Positions 42,049 to 51,204 of a stretch of DNA of 64,000 bases are shown here, one piece after another (positions within the stretch are counted from its first letter, which is position 1; every line of letters starts with the position of its first letter). The position numbers were made by a program, and so were the translations under genes. A model generated the notes under the pieces. The model did no database searches. It was given only the letters and a program-made list of their open reading frames with translations, and was not told the DNA's origin. Origin of the DNA: Zunongwangia endophytica (lineage in GTDB: Bacteria; Bacteroidota; Bacteroidia; Flavobacteriales; Flavobacteriaceae); NCBI RefSeq assembly GCF_030409505.1, contig NZ_JAUFPZ010000002.1, positions 3,417,501 through 3,481,500 on the forward strand, given 5' to 3'.

Positions 42049-42503
42049 TACTTAAGATCGTTTAAGTTAATAGTTTTCGGTTTTTGAGCCTCATGATCGT
42101 GCTGAGTCCCAGAATAAACCTTTAAATTACGGAAAAGAGCTGATCCTAGTTTGTTCTTAGGAAGCATTCCTTTCACTGCTTTTTCAATAAGACGCTCTGG
42201 CGCTTTTGTAAATAATTCTGAAGCAGTTAGACTTCTCTGTCCACCTGGATAACCTGTGTGACGGATGTATTCTTTAGCATCCCACTTTTTTCCAGTTAAG
42301 TTGATTTTCTCTGCGTTGATAACAATTACATTGTCTCCGCAATCAACGTGTGGGGTGAAGTCTGGCTTGTGCTTACCTCTAATGATTTTTGCAACCTTAG
42401 ATGATAGGCGGCCTAAAGTCTGTCCTTCAGCATCTACAAGTACCCATTCTTTGGTTACTGTCGCCTTATTGGCTGATACTGTTTTGTAGCTTAATGTGTC
42501 CAC
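42048..42503 (-). CDS. rplM: 50S ribosomal protein L13
   Basis: A 151-residue large-subunit protein with [20 protein letters not shown], the [13 protein letters not shown] segment and [12 protein letters not shown], all typical of L13. It is the first gene of the block and is preceded by a consensus promoter and a compact hairpin in the 5' leader, in the place where L13 autoregulation acts in other bacteria. Confidence 0.97.
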   Translation of the reverse strand: MDTLSYKTVSANKATVTKEWVLVDAEGQTLGRLSSKVAKIIRGKHKPDFTPHVDCGDNVIVINAEKINLTGKKWDAKEYIRHTGYPGGQRSLTASELFTKAPERLIEKAVKGMLPKNKLGSALFRNLKVYSGTQHDHEAQKPKTINLNDLK

Positions 42504-42538
42504 ACTAATTAAATTTACTTGTTATTAAACATTCCATT

Positions 42539-42574
42539 CCTGAACCCCAAAGTTGTAGCAAGGGGAAATTCAGG
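42539..42574 (-). ncRNA. Putative L13-S9 leader hairpin
   Basis: On the transcribed minus strand CCTGAA (42574-42569) pairs with TTCAGG (42544-42539), and CCCC (42565-42562) with GGGG (42548-42545), leaving a 3-nt bulge and a 13-nt loop. It lies directly after the promoter -7 element and ends 36 bp before the rplM start. This layout suggests an autoregulatory ribosomal-protein leader; no match to a named RNA family is claimed. Confidence 0.5.
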
Positions 42575-42578
42575 GGTG

Positions 42579-42609
42579 CAAATGTACAATTATAAATTTA
42601 TATAGCAAA
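42579..42609 (-). promoter_or_regulatory. Consensus promoter of the rplM-rpsI block
   Basis: Minus-strand TTTG (42609-42606), exactly 19 bp, TACATTTG (42586-42579): a complete match to the Bacteroidota promoter. The transcript begins in GCACCCC..., as at the tRNA-Gln promoter. Confidence 0.85.
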
Positions 42610-42925
42610 CATCATTTTTATCTAAAATTTATTGGAAGTGTTTTGATAGTCAAAGATATACGTTTTTAGCTTGAATGTCTTTGTTTCTCGCTTCGGAAAT
42701 GGAAGATGTTATAATTATTTCTGATGTATTTTGTGAGTTCTTACTAAAAATCTCAAAAAAATTTACAATTCAGATTTATTAAGGTGTTGGTAGCACAAAA
42801 ATTTGTTTGTCATGGAACCAATTTATATGAAAACTTCAAAATCAATTTTATTTTTCTGAAGTATAAAGGCAATAACTTATGTCTAGAAATATCTCAACTG
42901 ATTTTTACAAAAACTGAAATATAAT
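42610..42925. other. Gene-free AT-rich stretch
   Basis: 316 bp without any convincing frame, tRNA, hairpin pair or repeat. It separates the ribosomal-protein promoter from the end of the AI-2E transporter gene. Nothing further is seen. Confidence 0.6.
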
Positions 42926-43966
42926 CTACTTCTCACTATATTTTTCCATTGGCTTAACATAAAGTTCCTGTACCAATATAATAAGAATTAGCATAAGCGG
43001 AGTAGCAAATATGATTCCCCAAATACCCGTTAATGCTCCAACAAAAATTTGAGAAATTATAATGAGCGCCGGTGGTATTTTAATAAGTCGTTGCTGAGCT
43101 CTTGGAGTAATAAAGCTACTTTCAAATAATTGTATTGCTGAATACATAATAGCAACAATAAGTGCTGTAGTAGGATCCTCAGTAAGTGCAACTAGCACTG
43201 CAGGAATCATGGCTGCTAAAGGACCAAAATTAGGTATGAAATTTAGGACTCCTGCTATAATCGCTAAAGTTAGCCACATAGGCATGCCCATAATTGCCAA
43301 GCCGATTGCAGTTAATACGAATACCGCTAACATGGCAATAAATTTACCAGCTAACCATTTTGTTAGTCCGTTTACCAGGCGTTTCAGGATATCGTTGGCT
43401 CTGTCTCTTTTGGAAGGTGGAATTAACTTAACAACACCGTCTTTATAAATATATGGTGAAACAGTGAAAAAGATTCCTATTAATAATATGATATAAATAT
43501 CACCAATTCCTCCAAAGGTGGTCATAAAAAATCTGGAAAGAAATGCGGGTAATTTGTCAGAGGACTGAATCTGTTCTAATTGATGCGAAACTTCACGTCC
43601 CAGGCTACTTCCGTTAAGGGAATCCTGTGCATTTTCTAGTAAAGTTGGAAAAGTCTCTTCCATTTTTGCAATTTCAGAAGAAACAGTTGCTCCAATAAGC
43701 CAGAAGATTCCTGCCACTATTAGAACAATACCAATAACAGATGTTAAAAGCGATATTTTAGAACTCCAGGAAGTTTTTTTCTGAATGAATTTACTCAAAC
43801 CTCTAAAAAAACAAGCAATAAGACTTCCCGCTAATATTAATATTAGGATGTCGAAAGTTGCTTCTAAAAGAAGAAGAATAATTGCAATTAAAGAAAAGAT
43901 AAGACCTACAATCCAAACTTTCTTAACGAAAGAATATTGCGGTTCAGATGGTTGATTGGCAGGCAT
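42926..43966 (-). CDS. AI-2E/PerM-family membrane transporter
   Basis: A polytopic protein of 346 residues from the ATG at 43966, with about eight hydrophobic segments; a longer form would begin at TTG 44005, less likely. The family pattern is visible in GLSKFIQKKTSWS, the central LPAFLSRF region, LTKWLAGKFIAMLAVF, and the near-invariant LNFIPNFGPLAAMIPAVLVAL followed by QLFESSFITPR. The group includes AI-2 exporters and Na+/H+ antiporters, so the solute is open. Upstream on this strand is polA. Confidence 0.88.
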   Translation of the reverse strand: MPANQPSEPQYSFVKKVWIVGLIFSLIAIILLLLEATFDILILILAGSLIACFFRGLSKFIQKKTSWSSKISLLTSVIGIVLIVAGIFWLIGATVSSEIAKMEETFPTLLENAQDSLNGSSLGREVSHQLEQIQSSDKLPAFLSRFFMTTFGGIGDIYIILLIGIFFTVSPYIYKDGVVKLIPPSKRDRANDILKRLVNGLTKWLAGKFIAMLAVFVLTAIGLAIMGMPMWLTLAIIAGVLNFIPNFGPLAAMIPAVLVALTEDPTTALIVAIMYSAIQLFESSFITPRAQQRLIKIPPALIIISQIFVGALTGIWGIIFATPLMLILIILVQELYVKPMEKYSEK

Positions 43967-44118
43967 TTTTTTGGTCTGGAATTGAAATTTCTTCCAAGTT
44001 ATCAAAGTTTTGCCCCAACTATCTTAACGAATGCTTAATTTTAAGCTAGTGATGTACTGAATAACTAAATTTTAAGTTTTGCTCCAGAAATCTTTGCCTG
44101 TATAAATTAAAATTCTGT

Positions 44119-46944
44119 TTAATGTGCTTCCAGCCAATCTTGCCCAACTCCTAAGTCAACATCTAATGGGACACTAAGCGAATATGCGTTTTCCATTTCA
44201 GTTTTGATAAGACTTTTGATCATTTCAAGTTCTGGTTTGAAAACATCAAAAACCAATTCATCATGTACCTGAAGAAGCATTTTTGTTTTAAACTTTTCCT
44301 CTTTCAGTTTTCTCTGAATATTGATCATAGCTATTTTTATGATATCGGCAGCACTTCCCTGGATGGGTGCGTTCACAGCATTACGCTCTGCCGCGCCTCT
44401 AACTACCGCATTCTGAGAATTGATATCTTTTAAATATCTTCTTCTGCCCAAAATCGTTGAAACGTAGCCATTTTCTCTAGCGTAAGCAACCTGATCTGCG
44501 ATATAATTGCTGAGTTTTGGATAGGTTTTGTAGTAGGTATCTATCAAATCTTTAGATTCGGCTCTGGTTAAGCTTGTTTGATTGCTCAACCCAAAAGCAG
44601 AAACACCGTAGATAATTCCGAAGTTTACCGTTTTTGCATTGCTACGTTGCTCTCTAGTCACCTCTTCCAATGGAACATTAAAAACCTGAGATGCAGTGGA
44701 AGCATGAATATCTTCACCGTCTTTAAAGGCTTTAATCATGGTTTCTTCTTCACTAAGAGCAGCGATAATACGTAATTCTATCTGCGAGTAATCGGCAGCT
44801 AATAATATATATTCTTCGTTTCTTGGGACAAAAGCTTTTCTAACCTGTCTGCCGCGTTCGGTACGAATCGGGATATTTTGCAAGTTAGGATTGTTAGAAC
44901 TTAATCTTCCTGTAGCCGCAATAGTTTGCACATAATCGGTATGTACTCTGCCGGTTTTTTCAACCTGTCCCGGTAAAGCATCTACATAAGTGTTTTGCAG
45001 TTTTACGAGTCCGCGGTAATCAAGTACATATTGAACGATTTTATGCTCTTCGGCTAAATAAGAAAGTACATCTTCGCTTGTAGAATATTGGCCGGTTTTG
45101 GTTTTCTTCGGTTTTTTAACTAACTCTAATTTTTCAAAAAGGATAATTCCCAATTGTTTAGGAGAACTGATTTTGAATTCTTCTCCTGCTTCTTCGTATA
45201 TTTTAGCTTCTAAATCTTTTATATCGTGATCTAAAGCTTCAGAAAGTGAATTCAGGAAATTCAAATCTAGATTTATTCCTTCAATTTCCATATCAGAAAG
45301 CACTTCTACCAACGGCATTTCAATCTCATCAAATAATTTTCGAGTGTTGGCTTCAGCTAATTCTTTTTCGAAAAATTCTTTAAGCTGAAAAGTAATATCG
45401 GCATCTTCAGAAGCATATTCGGTTTGTTCGGCTAAAGGAACATCACGCATGCTTTTTTGATTTTTGCCTTTTTTACCAATTAATTCTGAAATAGGTTGCG
45501 GACTATAATTTAGATAGGTTTCTGCTAAAATATCCATGTTATGGCGCATATCAGGATTAATTAGGTAATGAGCGATCATCGTGTCGAAAGTCTTCCCTTT
45601 AATCTTTATGCCGTATTTATCTAAAACTTTGATGTCATATTTTAGGTTTTGACCTACTTTTTCAATTTCAGGATCTTCAAAGAACGGGCGTAAAAGTTCA
45701 ATGAGTTGTTGTGTTTTTTCGGTGTCTTCTTCAAACGGAATATAATATCCTTTCCCTGCTTCCCAAGAAAACGCAATTCCTACTAGCTGTGCTTCAAGCG
45801 GATTAAGGCTTGTAGTTTCAGTATCAAAACAAACCGATTTTTGCTTCATTAATTTCTGAAGAAACAATCGGATACCTAAACCGGTGTCTACTTTTTGATA
45901 AACATGCGCCGTGTCTTTTAGCGTTTTTCTACTATTGGAGTCCTCTATTTTTTCTGAATTATCGCCTCCAAATAAAGAAAATTGTCCTGCGCCAGCAACC
46001 TGTGCATTTTGCTTAGCAGAAGGAGAATTGGTAACCTGAGTTTGGTTACTTTCAGTTTCTCCGCTAAATAATTTTATAAATTGATCTTTAAGTCTTCTAA
46101 ACTCCAGTTCATCAAAAATAGATTGGACTTTTTCTGAATCTGGCATAGAAAGTTCGTAATCTTCAGCATGAAATTTTACGTCACAATCGATAATAATTCG
46201 GGCAAGCTTTTTTGATAAAATTCCTTGTTCAGCATTCGCTTCAACTTTCTCTTTCATCTTACCTTTTAGCTTATCGGTATTTGCTAAAAGCTCTTCCATA
46301 GAACCAAATTGTTTCAGGAATTTCTTGGCGGTTTTCTCACCGACACCAGGAAGACCAGGGATGTTATCTACAGCATCTCCCATCATTCCTAAAAAGTCAA
46401 TTACCTGTTCTGGTCGCTCGACTTCAAATTTTTTCTGAACCTCTGGAATTCCCCAAATTTCTATACCATTACCCATTCTAGCCGGGCGATACATGAAAAT
46501 ATTTTCTGAAACCAATTGCGCAAAATCCTTATCGGGAGTTACCATAAAAACCTGATAATCCTCTTTTTCGGCTTGTTTCGCCAAAGTGCCTATAATATCA
46601 TCGGCTTCGCATCCGGGAAGTTCTACAACAGGAATATGCATGGCTTTCAGGATATCCTGAATTATAGGAATAGCTTCCTGAATTGGCTCTGGCGTGGCGT
46701 CTCTATTGGCTTTATAATCTGAAAAAAGTTCAGTTCTAAGCTGGCTTCCTTCTTTATCGAAGCATACCGCCAGATGATCTGGTTTTTCTCTTCTTATAAC
46801 ATCAAAAAGAGAATTCATAAACCCCATTATTGCTGAAGTATCGAATCCTTTAGAGTTTATTCTGGGATTTTTTATAAAAGCATAGTATCCGCGAAAGATC
46901 AATGCGTACGCATCTACTAAGAAAAGTCTTTTTTGAGCAGCCAT
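44119..46944 (-). CDS. polA: DNA polymerase I
   Basis: A 941-residue three-domain enzyme. The 5' nuclease domain (about residues 1-290) contains CFDKEGS and PGVGEKTAKKFL. The 3'-5' proofreading domain (about 340-520) keeps the DxE motif in VCFDTETTSLNP, so it should be active. The polymerase domain has motif A (ADYSQIELR), motif B (NAKTVNFGIIYG) and motif C (QVHDELVFDV). It fills Okazaki and repair gaps. A consensus -7 element precedes it. Confidence 0.98.
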   Translation of the reverse strand: MAAQKRLFLVDAYALIFRGYYAFIKNPRINSKGFDTSAIMGFMNSLFDVIRREKPDHLAVCFDKEGSQLRTELFSDYKANRDATPEPIQEAIPIIQDILKAMHIPVVELPGCEADDIIGTLAKQAEKEDYQVFMVTPDKDFAQLVSENIFMYRPARMGNGIEIWGIPEVQKKFEVERPEQVIDFLGMMGDAVDNIPGLPGVGEKTAKKFLKQFGSMEELLANTDKLKGKMKEKVEANAEQGILSKKLARIIIDCDVKFHAEDYELSMPDSEKVQSIFDELEFRRLKDQFIKLFSGETESNQTQVTNSPSAKQNAQVAGAGQFSLFGGDNSEKIEDSNSRKTLKDTAHVYQKVDTGLGIRLFLQKLMKQKSVCFDTETTSLNPLEAQLVGIAFSWEAGKGYYIPFEEDTEKTQQLIELLRPFFEDPEIEKVGQNLKYDIKVLDKYGIKIKGKTFDTMIAHYLINPDMRHNMDILAETYLNYSPQPISELIGKKGKNQKSMRDVPLAEQTEYASEDADITFQLKEFFEKELAEANTRKLFDEIEMPLVEVLSDMEIEGINLDLNFLNSLSEALDHDIKDLEAKIYEEAGEEFKISSPKQLGIILFEKLELVKKPKKTKTGQYSTSEDVLSYLAEEHKIVQYVLDYRGLVKLQNTYVDALPGQVEKTGRVHTDYVQTIAATGRLSSNNPNLQNIPIRTERGRQVRKAFVPRNEEYILLAADYSQIELRIIAALSEEETMIKAFKDGEDIHASTASQVFNVPLEEVTREQRSNAKTVNFGIIYGVSAFGLSNQTSLTRAESKDLIDTYYKTYPKLSNYIADQVAYARENGYVSTILGRRRYLKDINSQNAVVRGAAERNAVNAPIQGSAADIIKIAMINIQRKLKEEKFKTKMLLQVHDELVFDVFKPELEMIKSLIKTEMENAYSLSVPLDVDLGVGQDWLEAH

Positions 46945-46974
46945 ATTTACTGAAATATTTTATCTGTATCTTCC

Positions 46975-47002
46975 CAAAACTACGAAGATAATATTATACA
47001 AA
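46975..47002 (-). promoter_or_regulatory. Promoter of polA
   Basis: Minus-strand TAGTTTTG (46982-46975), an exact -7 match 30 bp before the start, with TTTG (47002-46999) 16 bp upstream, slightly short of the ideal spacer. Confidence 0.6.
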
Positions 47003-47005
47003 AAG

Positions 47006-47036
47006 AAAACCGTTCATTTTTATGAACGGTTTTTAT
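47006..47036 (-). terminator. Terminator after the sugar permease
   Basis: AAAACCGTTCA / TGAACGGTTTT with a 6-nt loop (47006-47016 and 47023-47033). It ends the minus-strand asparaginase-permease transcript just before polA. Confidence 0.9.
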
Positions 47037-47059
47037 ATATGTTATTGATCTTATTTGTC

Positions 47060-48376
47060 TTAAACTTCTACCTGTCTTTTGCGATTTATAAAACCATAAA
47101 AGAATATATAAGCATACGCAATCATTACTAAAAAGAATGCGATACCAAATCCAAATCTATCGGTCAAAAACCCAAAAGAAGGCGGTAATACCGCACCACC
47201 AACGATCATTGTACATAAAACTCCCGATCCTTGTGGTTTATCATCTCCTAAACCATCTAGTGCTAAACTAAATATTGTTGGGAACATGATAGAGTTAAAT
47301 AATCCTACAGAAATTATCGTAATCATAGCAACTATACCAACAGAAAGATTAGAAATGTTAATCATTAAAAATGCACAAAATGCGAATGCACATAATACTA
47401 ATGCCGGATTAAATTTCTTAGTTAGATACGACCCTATAAATCGGCCAATCATAGCCGCTGACCAATAAAAGGTAACAAATACACCAACTACAGCCATATT
47501 GCTAGCTTCTTCTAATCCTGAATCTAATATCCATTGAGCGATATTACGTAAAAAAGGAGTAGATTTTATTATTTCAGATAACTCCAGATTTAGAAAGTAA
47601 TTTACCATATAGCTTCCTAAAGCTACCTCAGCGCCTACGTAGAAAAATATCCCGAAAGCTCCCATTACAAGATTTCTGTTTTTCAGAACACTTCTGTAAT
47701 CATTAGACGCAGCTTTATCTCCTACTTTAGGTAAGTTAACGAAAGCAAAAACTAAAGCGATCACCGCTATAAAAATTGCAATACCAACAAATGGTTTTTG
47801 TACAGCGCCTGCTTCAGATATATAATAGGCTTTTTGCTGAGCAGCAGATAATGCTTCAATTTCAGAGGTAGTCATTACTTTATCTTTCAGAATAAATAAT
47901 GCGCCAATCGCTGGTGCAATTGCGGTTCCTAGAGCGTTAAAGGCTTGCGAAAGATTTAATCTACTTGTAGCTGATTTTTCTGGGCCTAATATCGTTACAT
48001 ATGGATTGGCTGCCACCTGAAGAATAGTAATCCCTCCTGCTAGCACAAAATAACCAACCATAAATACCCAAAACAATCTAAAAGATGCTGCAGGCCAAAA
48101 TAGCAAGCAACCAGCAGCCATAGTACTTAAGCCTAAAATAATACCCTTTTTATAACCAATCTTAGATAAAATATATCCCGCAGGAATAGAAAGTAAAAAG
48201 AAAGCACCAAAAAAAGCAAACTGCACCATTCCTGCCTGAAAGTAGCTTAAGGTGAAAACTTCTTTTAATCGAGGAATTAAGGAATCTACTAATACAGTGA
48301 TAAATCCCCAAAGGAAAAATAAAATGGTTAAGAAAATAAATGCGGTACGATGCGACTTGTTTGTGTTGTTACTCAT
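47060..48376 (-). CDS. Sugar permease of the FucP/GluP MFS family
   Basis: A 438-residue major-facilitator protein with about twelve membrane segments. The N-terminal FLTILFFLWGFITVLVDSLIPRLKEVF, the long second-loop NPYVTILGPEKSATSRLNLSQAFNALGTAIAP and the C-terminal SIMFPTIFSLALDGLG are characteristic of the fucose/glucose/galactose:H+ symporters of Bacteroidota. It lies 19 bp downstream of the glycosylasparaginase gene, so a GlcNAc or other glycan-derived sugar is a plausible substrate. Confidence 0.88.
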   Translation of the reverse strand: MSNNTNKSHRTAFIFLTILFFLWGFITVLVDSLIPRLKEVFTLSYFQAGMVQFAFFGAFFLLSIPAGYILSKIGYKKGIILGLSTMAAGCLLFWPAASFRLFWVFMVGYFVLAGGITILQVAANPYVTILGPEKSATSRLNLSQAFNALGTAIAPAIGALFILKDKVMTTSEIEALSAAQQKAYYISEAGAVQKPFVGIAIFIAVIALVFAFVNLPKVGDKAASNDYRSVLKNRNLVMGAFGIFFYVGAEVALGSYMVNYFLNLELSEIIKSTPFLRNIAQWILDSGLEEASNMAVVGVFVTFYWSAAMIGRFIGSYLTKKFNPALVLCAFAFCAFLMINISNLSVGIVAMITIISVGLFNSIMFPTIFSLALDGLGDDKPQGSGVLCTMIVGGAVLPPSFGFLTDRFGFGIAFFLVMIAYAYIFFYGFINRKRQVEV

Positions 48377-48395
48377 AGTGGATTAAGACTTTCTT

Positions 48396-49370
48396 TTAAA
48401 GAAAGCTTTTACATTTTACATTTTTATTTTGGTTATCCTGATACTTGGCGTACGAAAAACCATCGTGAATAGCATAACCGCCAACCTCACCAGCTTTATT
48501 TATAGCAATAAAGCAAGCCTGGAAATCTTTATGGTTAGCATTCTTTTTTACAATTCTTTCAACGGCTTCTTTGCAGGCTTGTTGTGGAGATCTACCGTTT
48601 CTCATTAATTCTACTACTAAAAAGCTACCTACGCTTTTCATGATTGCTTCTCCCATGCCTGTGGCAGCAGCACCGCCAACTTCGTTGTCTACAAATAAAC
48701 CTGAGCCAATAATGGGAGAATCTCCCACACGGCCATTCATTTTATAAGCCAAGCCAGAAGTGGTACATGCACCTGCAATATCACCATCTTTATCCATGCA
48801 AAGCATGCCTATCGTATCGTGATTTTCGATATTAATGATAGGTTTGTATTCTTTTTCTTTAAGCCATTCTTTCCAGGCTTCTTTGGATTGATCGGTTAAA
48901 AGATCTTGTTTTTTGAAGCCTTGCTGAATAGCAAATTGTAAAGCACCTTCTCCTGCAAGCATTACATGTGGAGTTTGTTCCATCACCTTTCTTGCAACAG
49001 AAACAGGGTGTTCAATATTTTTAAGATAAACCACAGATCCTGCATTTCCGTCTGGATCCATGATGCAAGCATCTAAAGTTACATTCCCGTCACGATCTGG
49101 AGCACCTCCATTACCTACGGTGGTATTTTTTAAATTAGATTCTTCAATCATCACACCTTGCTCTACAGCATCAAGAGCCGAGGTTCCTTCGGTTAAAAGT
49201 TCTCCTGCTTTTTTTGTTGCTTCATGGAAATTCCACGTGGCAATGGCGATAGGAAGAGATGCTTTTTCAGATTTTTGAAATTCGGAAATATTCTGGGCGA
49301 AAATAGAAGGGGTGGCGCTTATCGCAGCTCCCGTGATTCCTGCCTTTTTTAAAAAGTTTCTACGTTTCAT
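48396..49370 (-). CDS. N4-(beta-N-acetylglucosaminyl)-L-asparaginase (aspartylglucosaminidase)
   Basis: A 324-residue Ntn-hydrolase that cleaves GlcNAc-Asn links of glycoprotein-derived glycopeptides. The N-terminus KRRNFLKKAGITGAAISA is a Tat-type signal with a hydrophobic core ending near SIFAQN. The precursor self-cleaves before the catalytic Thr186 in NHDTIGM, and GNGGAPDRDGNVTLDACIMD and GRVGDSPIIGSGLFVDN are the expected substrate segments. Exported to the periplasm; paired with a sugar permease 19 bp downstream. Confidence 0.92.
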   Translation of the reverse strand: MKRRNFLKKAGITGAAISATPSIFAQNISEFQKSEKASLPIAIATWNFHEATKKAGELLTEGTSALDAVEQGVMIEESNLKNTTVGNGGAPDRDGNVTLDACIMDPDGNAGSVVYLKNIEHPVSVARKVMEQTPHVMLAGEGALQFAIQQGFKKQDLLTDQSKEAWKEWLKEKEYKPIINIENHDTIGMLCMDKDGDIAGACTTSGLAYKMNGRVGDSPIIGSGLFVDNEVGGAAATGMGEAIMKSVGSFLVVELMRNGRSPQQACKEAVERIVKKNANHKDFQACFIAINKAGEVGGYAIHDGFSYAKYQDNQNKNVKCKSFL

Positions 49371-49421
49371 AGTGCGTAGCTATAAGGTTTTAGCTGAGAA
49401 TTAGGCTGGAAAGGTAGACTT

Positions 49422-49436
49422 TACGGGGTAAATTTA
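49422..49436 (-). promoter_or_regulatory. Promoter candidate for the asparaginase-permease pair
   Basis: Minus-strand TAAATTTACCCCGTA (49436-49422). TAAATTTA is one mismatch from TAnnTTTG, and the next bases CCCCGTA are identical to those after the putative promoter at 27458-27465. No -33 box. Confidence 0.35.
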
Positions 49437-49572
49437 CAATTTTAGCGCTGTTAATTTTAAGGAATTTTGATTTTAAGCCTAGTGTTTATAAGGGTTATTA
49501 CGTTAAATTAATTTTAAAGAGGGATAATAAAGAATTGATTAAAAGTACCTTCGTTAAAAATCTCGTTCAATT

Positions 49573-50787
49573 ATGCGCTGGCTGTTATTTATTGCCTTCT
49601 ATTTGCTTATTGATATTTATGCCTATCAAGCTTTAAGAAGTTTGAACCGTTCCTGGTGGGTTACTATAATTTATATTCTTATTAGTGCCGCAGTAATTGG
49701 TAATTTTATATATCAATGGCAAAGTGCAGGTGGAGGTTTTTTTAGTGCAATTGGATTTGCTTTTGGGATTGTCCTTGCATTTTTACTGGCTAAAATTGTC
49801 ATCGTACTTTTTCTTTTTGGAGAAGATATTACACGATTTTTTATTGGAGTTTTTAAAGCATTTTCTGGAAGTGGATATAGCGCGCCCGGAAGGCGAAAAT
49901 TTGTGAGTCAGATTGCACTCGGTTTAGCTGCGATTCCTTTTGTTTCTGTTTTATACGGAATGTTTAAAGGGAAATATGATTTTAGGGTATTAAACTACAC
50001 ATTGCATTTTGAAGATCTTCCCGATGCTTTCGATGGCTACCGAATTGCCCAAATTAGTGATGTACATAGTGGTAGTTTTGATAACCATGAAAAGGTTTCC
50101 TACGGAATAGATTTACTTAATAAACAAGAAGCTGATGTGGTTTTCTTCACTGGGGATTTAGTAAATAATATGGCTACTGAAATGAATGATTGGAAATCAC
50201 TTTTCAGTACAATAAAAGCAAAAGACGGCGTTTATTCAATATTAGGAAATCATGATTATGGCGACTATGTAGATTGGAGTAGTGCGGAAGCAAAAGCGCA
50301 AAATCTGGATAAATTAAAAGCTACGCATGCCGAGATGGGTTGGGATTTGCTCCTTAACGAACATCGGTATTTAGAAAAAAACGGGGAGAAAATCGCCGTT
50401 ATAGGTGTAGAAAATTGGGGAGGTGGCCATTTTAAAAAAGCCGGAGATTTGGATCTTGCCGGTAAAAATGTTGCTGATAAAGATTTCAAAATATTGCTAA
50501 GTCATGACCCATCCCACTGGCAGGAGAAAGTGAAGCAGCATAATAAATTCTATCACTTAACGCTAAGTGGTCATACCCATGGTATGCAATTTGGAATAGA
50601 GATTCCCGGTTTTATAAAATGGAGTCCGGCGAAATATCGTTATAAAAACTGGGCAGGAATATACCAAGAGAATGAGCGGTATATTAATGTGAATCGCGGA
50701 TTTGGTTATTTGGCTTTTCCCGGCAGAGTAGGGATTTGGCCAGAGATTAGTGTTATAGAATTACGAAAAGGAAAAGCTTCAGCATAA
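49573..50787 (+). CDS. Membrane-anchored metallophosphoesterase
   Basis: A 404-residue protein. Four hydrophobic segments fill the first 135 residues. The calcineurin-like phosphoesterase domain follows, with metal-ligand motifs AQISDVHSG, FFTGDLVNN, ILGNHDYGD, SHDPSHW and LSGHTHGMQFG. Family members cleave phosphodiesters or phosphomonoesters, including UDP-diacylglucosamine; this one is not LpxH-like in length. The enzyme domain is probably on the outer face of the inner membrane (inference). Confidence 0.9.
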   Translation: MRWLLFIAFYLLIDIYAYQALRSLNRSWWVTIIYILISAAVIGNFIYQWQSAGGGFFSAIGFAFGIVLAFLLAKIVIVLFLFGEDITRFFIGVFKAFSGSGYSAPGRRKFVSQIALGLAAIPFVSVLYGMFKGKYDFRVLNYTLHFEDLPDAFDGYRIAQISDVHSGSFDNHEKVSYGIDLLNKQEADVVFFTGDLVNNMATEMNDWKSLFSTIKAKDGVYSILGNHDYGDYVDWSSAEAKAQNLDKLKATHAEMGWDLLLNEHRYLEKNGEKIAVIGVENWGGGHFKKAGDLDLAGKNVADKDFKILLSHDPSHWQEKVKQHNKFYHLTLSGHTHGMQFGIEIPGFIKWSPAKYRYKNWAGIYQENERYINVNRGFGYLAFPGRVGIWPEISVIELRKGKASA

Positions 50788-50801
50788 TAAGGATTAATTA
50801 T

Positions 50802-50809
50802 TATATTTG
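50802..50809 (+). promoter_or_regulatory. Promoter -7 element for the thioredoxin-like gene
   Basis: TATATTTG, exact -7 match, leaving a leader of about 95 nt with a CACCTT-N5-AAGGTG hairpin (50845-50861) before the ATG at 50908. Confidence 0.6.
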
Positions 50810-50907
50810 GTTAGCGTCTGGGAGTTGTAATTAAAGAAAGAAATCACCTTTAAATAAGGTGTATGTTGAAAAATTAAAATCTCGGGTATCGAGTAAAGCG
50901 CAATTTT

Positions 50908-51204
50908 ATGTCAAAATTTGGAGAATTAGTAGGGTCTAATGTACCTGTACTTATCGATTTTTATACGGAATGGAATGAAGCTTCTGTAAAAATGCATCCT
51001 ATTTTAAGGGATGTTGCTTCAGCTATTGGTGATAAAGCGAAAGTAATAAAAATAGATGTAGATAAAAATACACAGCTGGCTGAAGCCCTTCGTGTAAAAG
51101 GTCTACCAACGCTTATGATTTACAAAAGAGGAGAAATGATGTGGCGCAAAAGCGGGGAACAGAATGCAGAGGCTATTCTTTCACGTTTAGAGGAATACGC
51201 TTAA
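50908..51204 (+). CDS. Thioredoxin-fold protein without CXXC
   Basis: A 98-residue thioredoxin-like protein. It keeps the fold markers IDFYTEWNEASVKMHP, KIDVDKN and the cis-proline loop GLPTLMIYKRGE, but the WCGPCK active site is WNEASV (Asn23 and Ser26 where both cysteines should be). It cannot act as a disulfide reductase; it may hold a protein partner or act as a chaperone. It ends in a 4-bp overlap with the convergent polysaccharide deacetylase. Confidence 0.9.
   Translation: MSKFGELVGSNVPVLIDFYTEWNEASVKMHPILRDVASAIGDKAKVIKIDVDKNTQLAEALRVKGLPTLMIYKRGEMMWRKSGEQNAEAILSRLEEYA

Noticed and set aside
49060..49278. Plus-strand frame of 72 residues over the glycosylasparaginase gene
   Set aside because: Antisense to conserved residues of the enzyme; no start context or motif.
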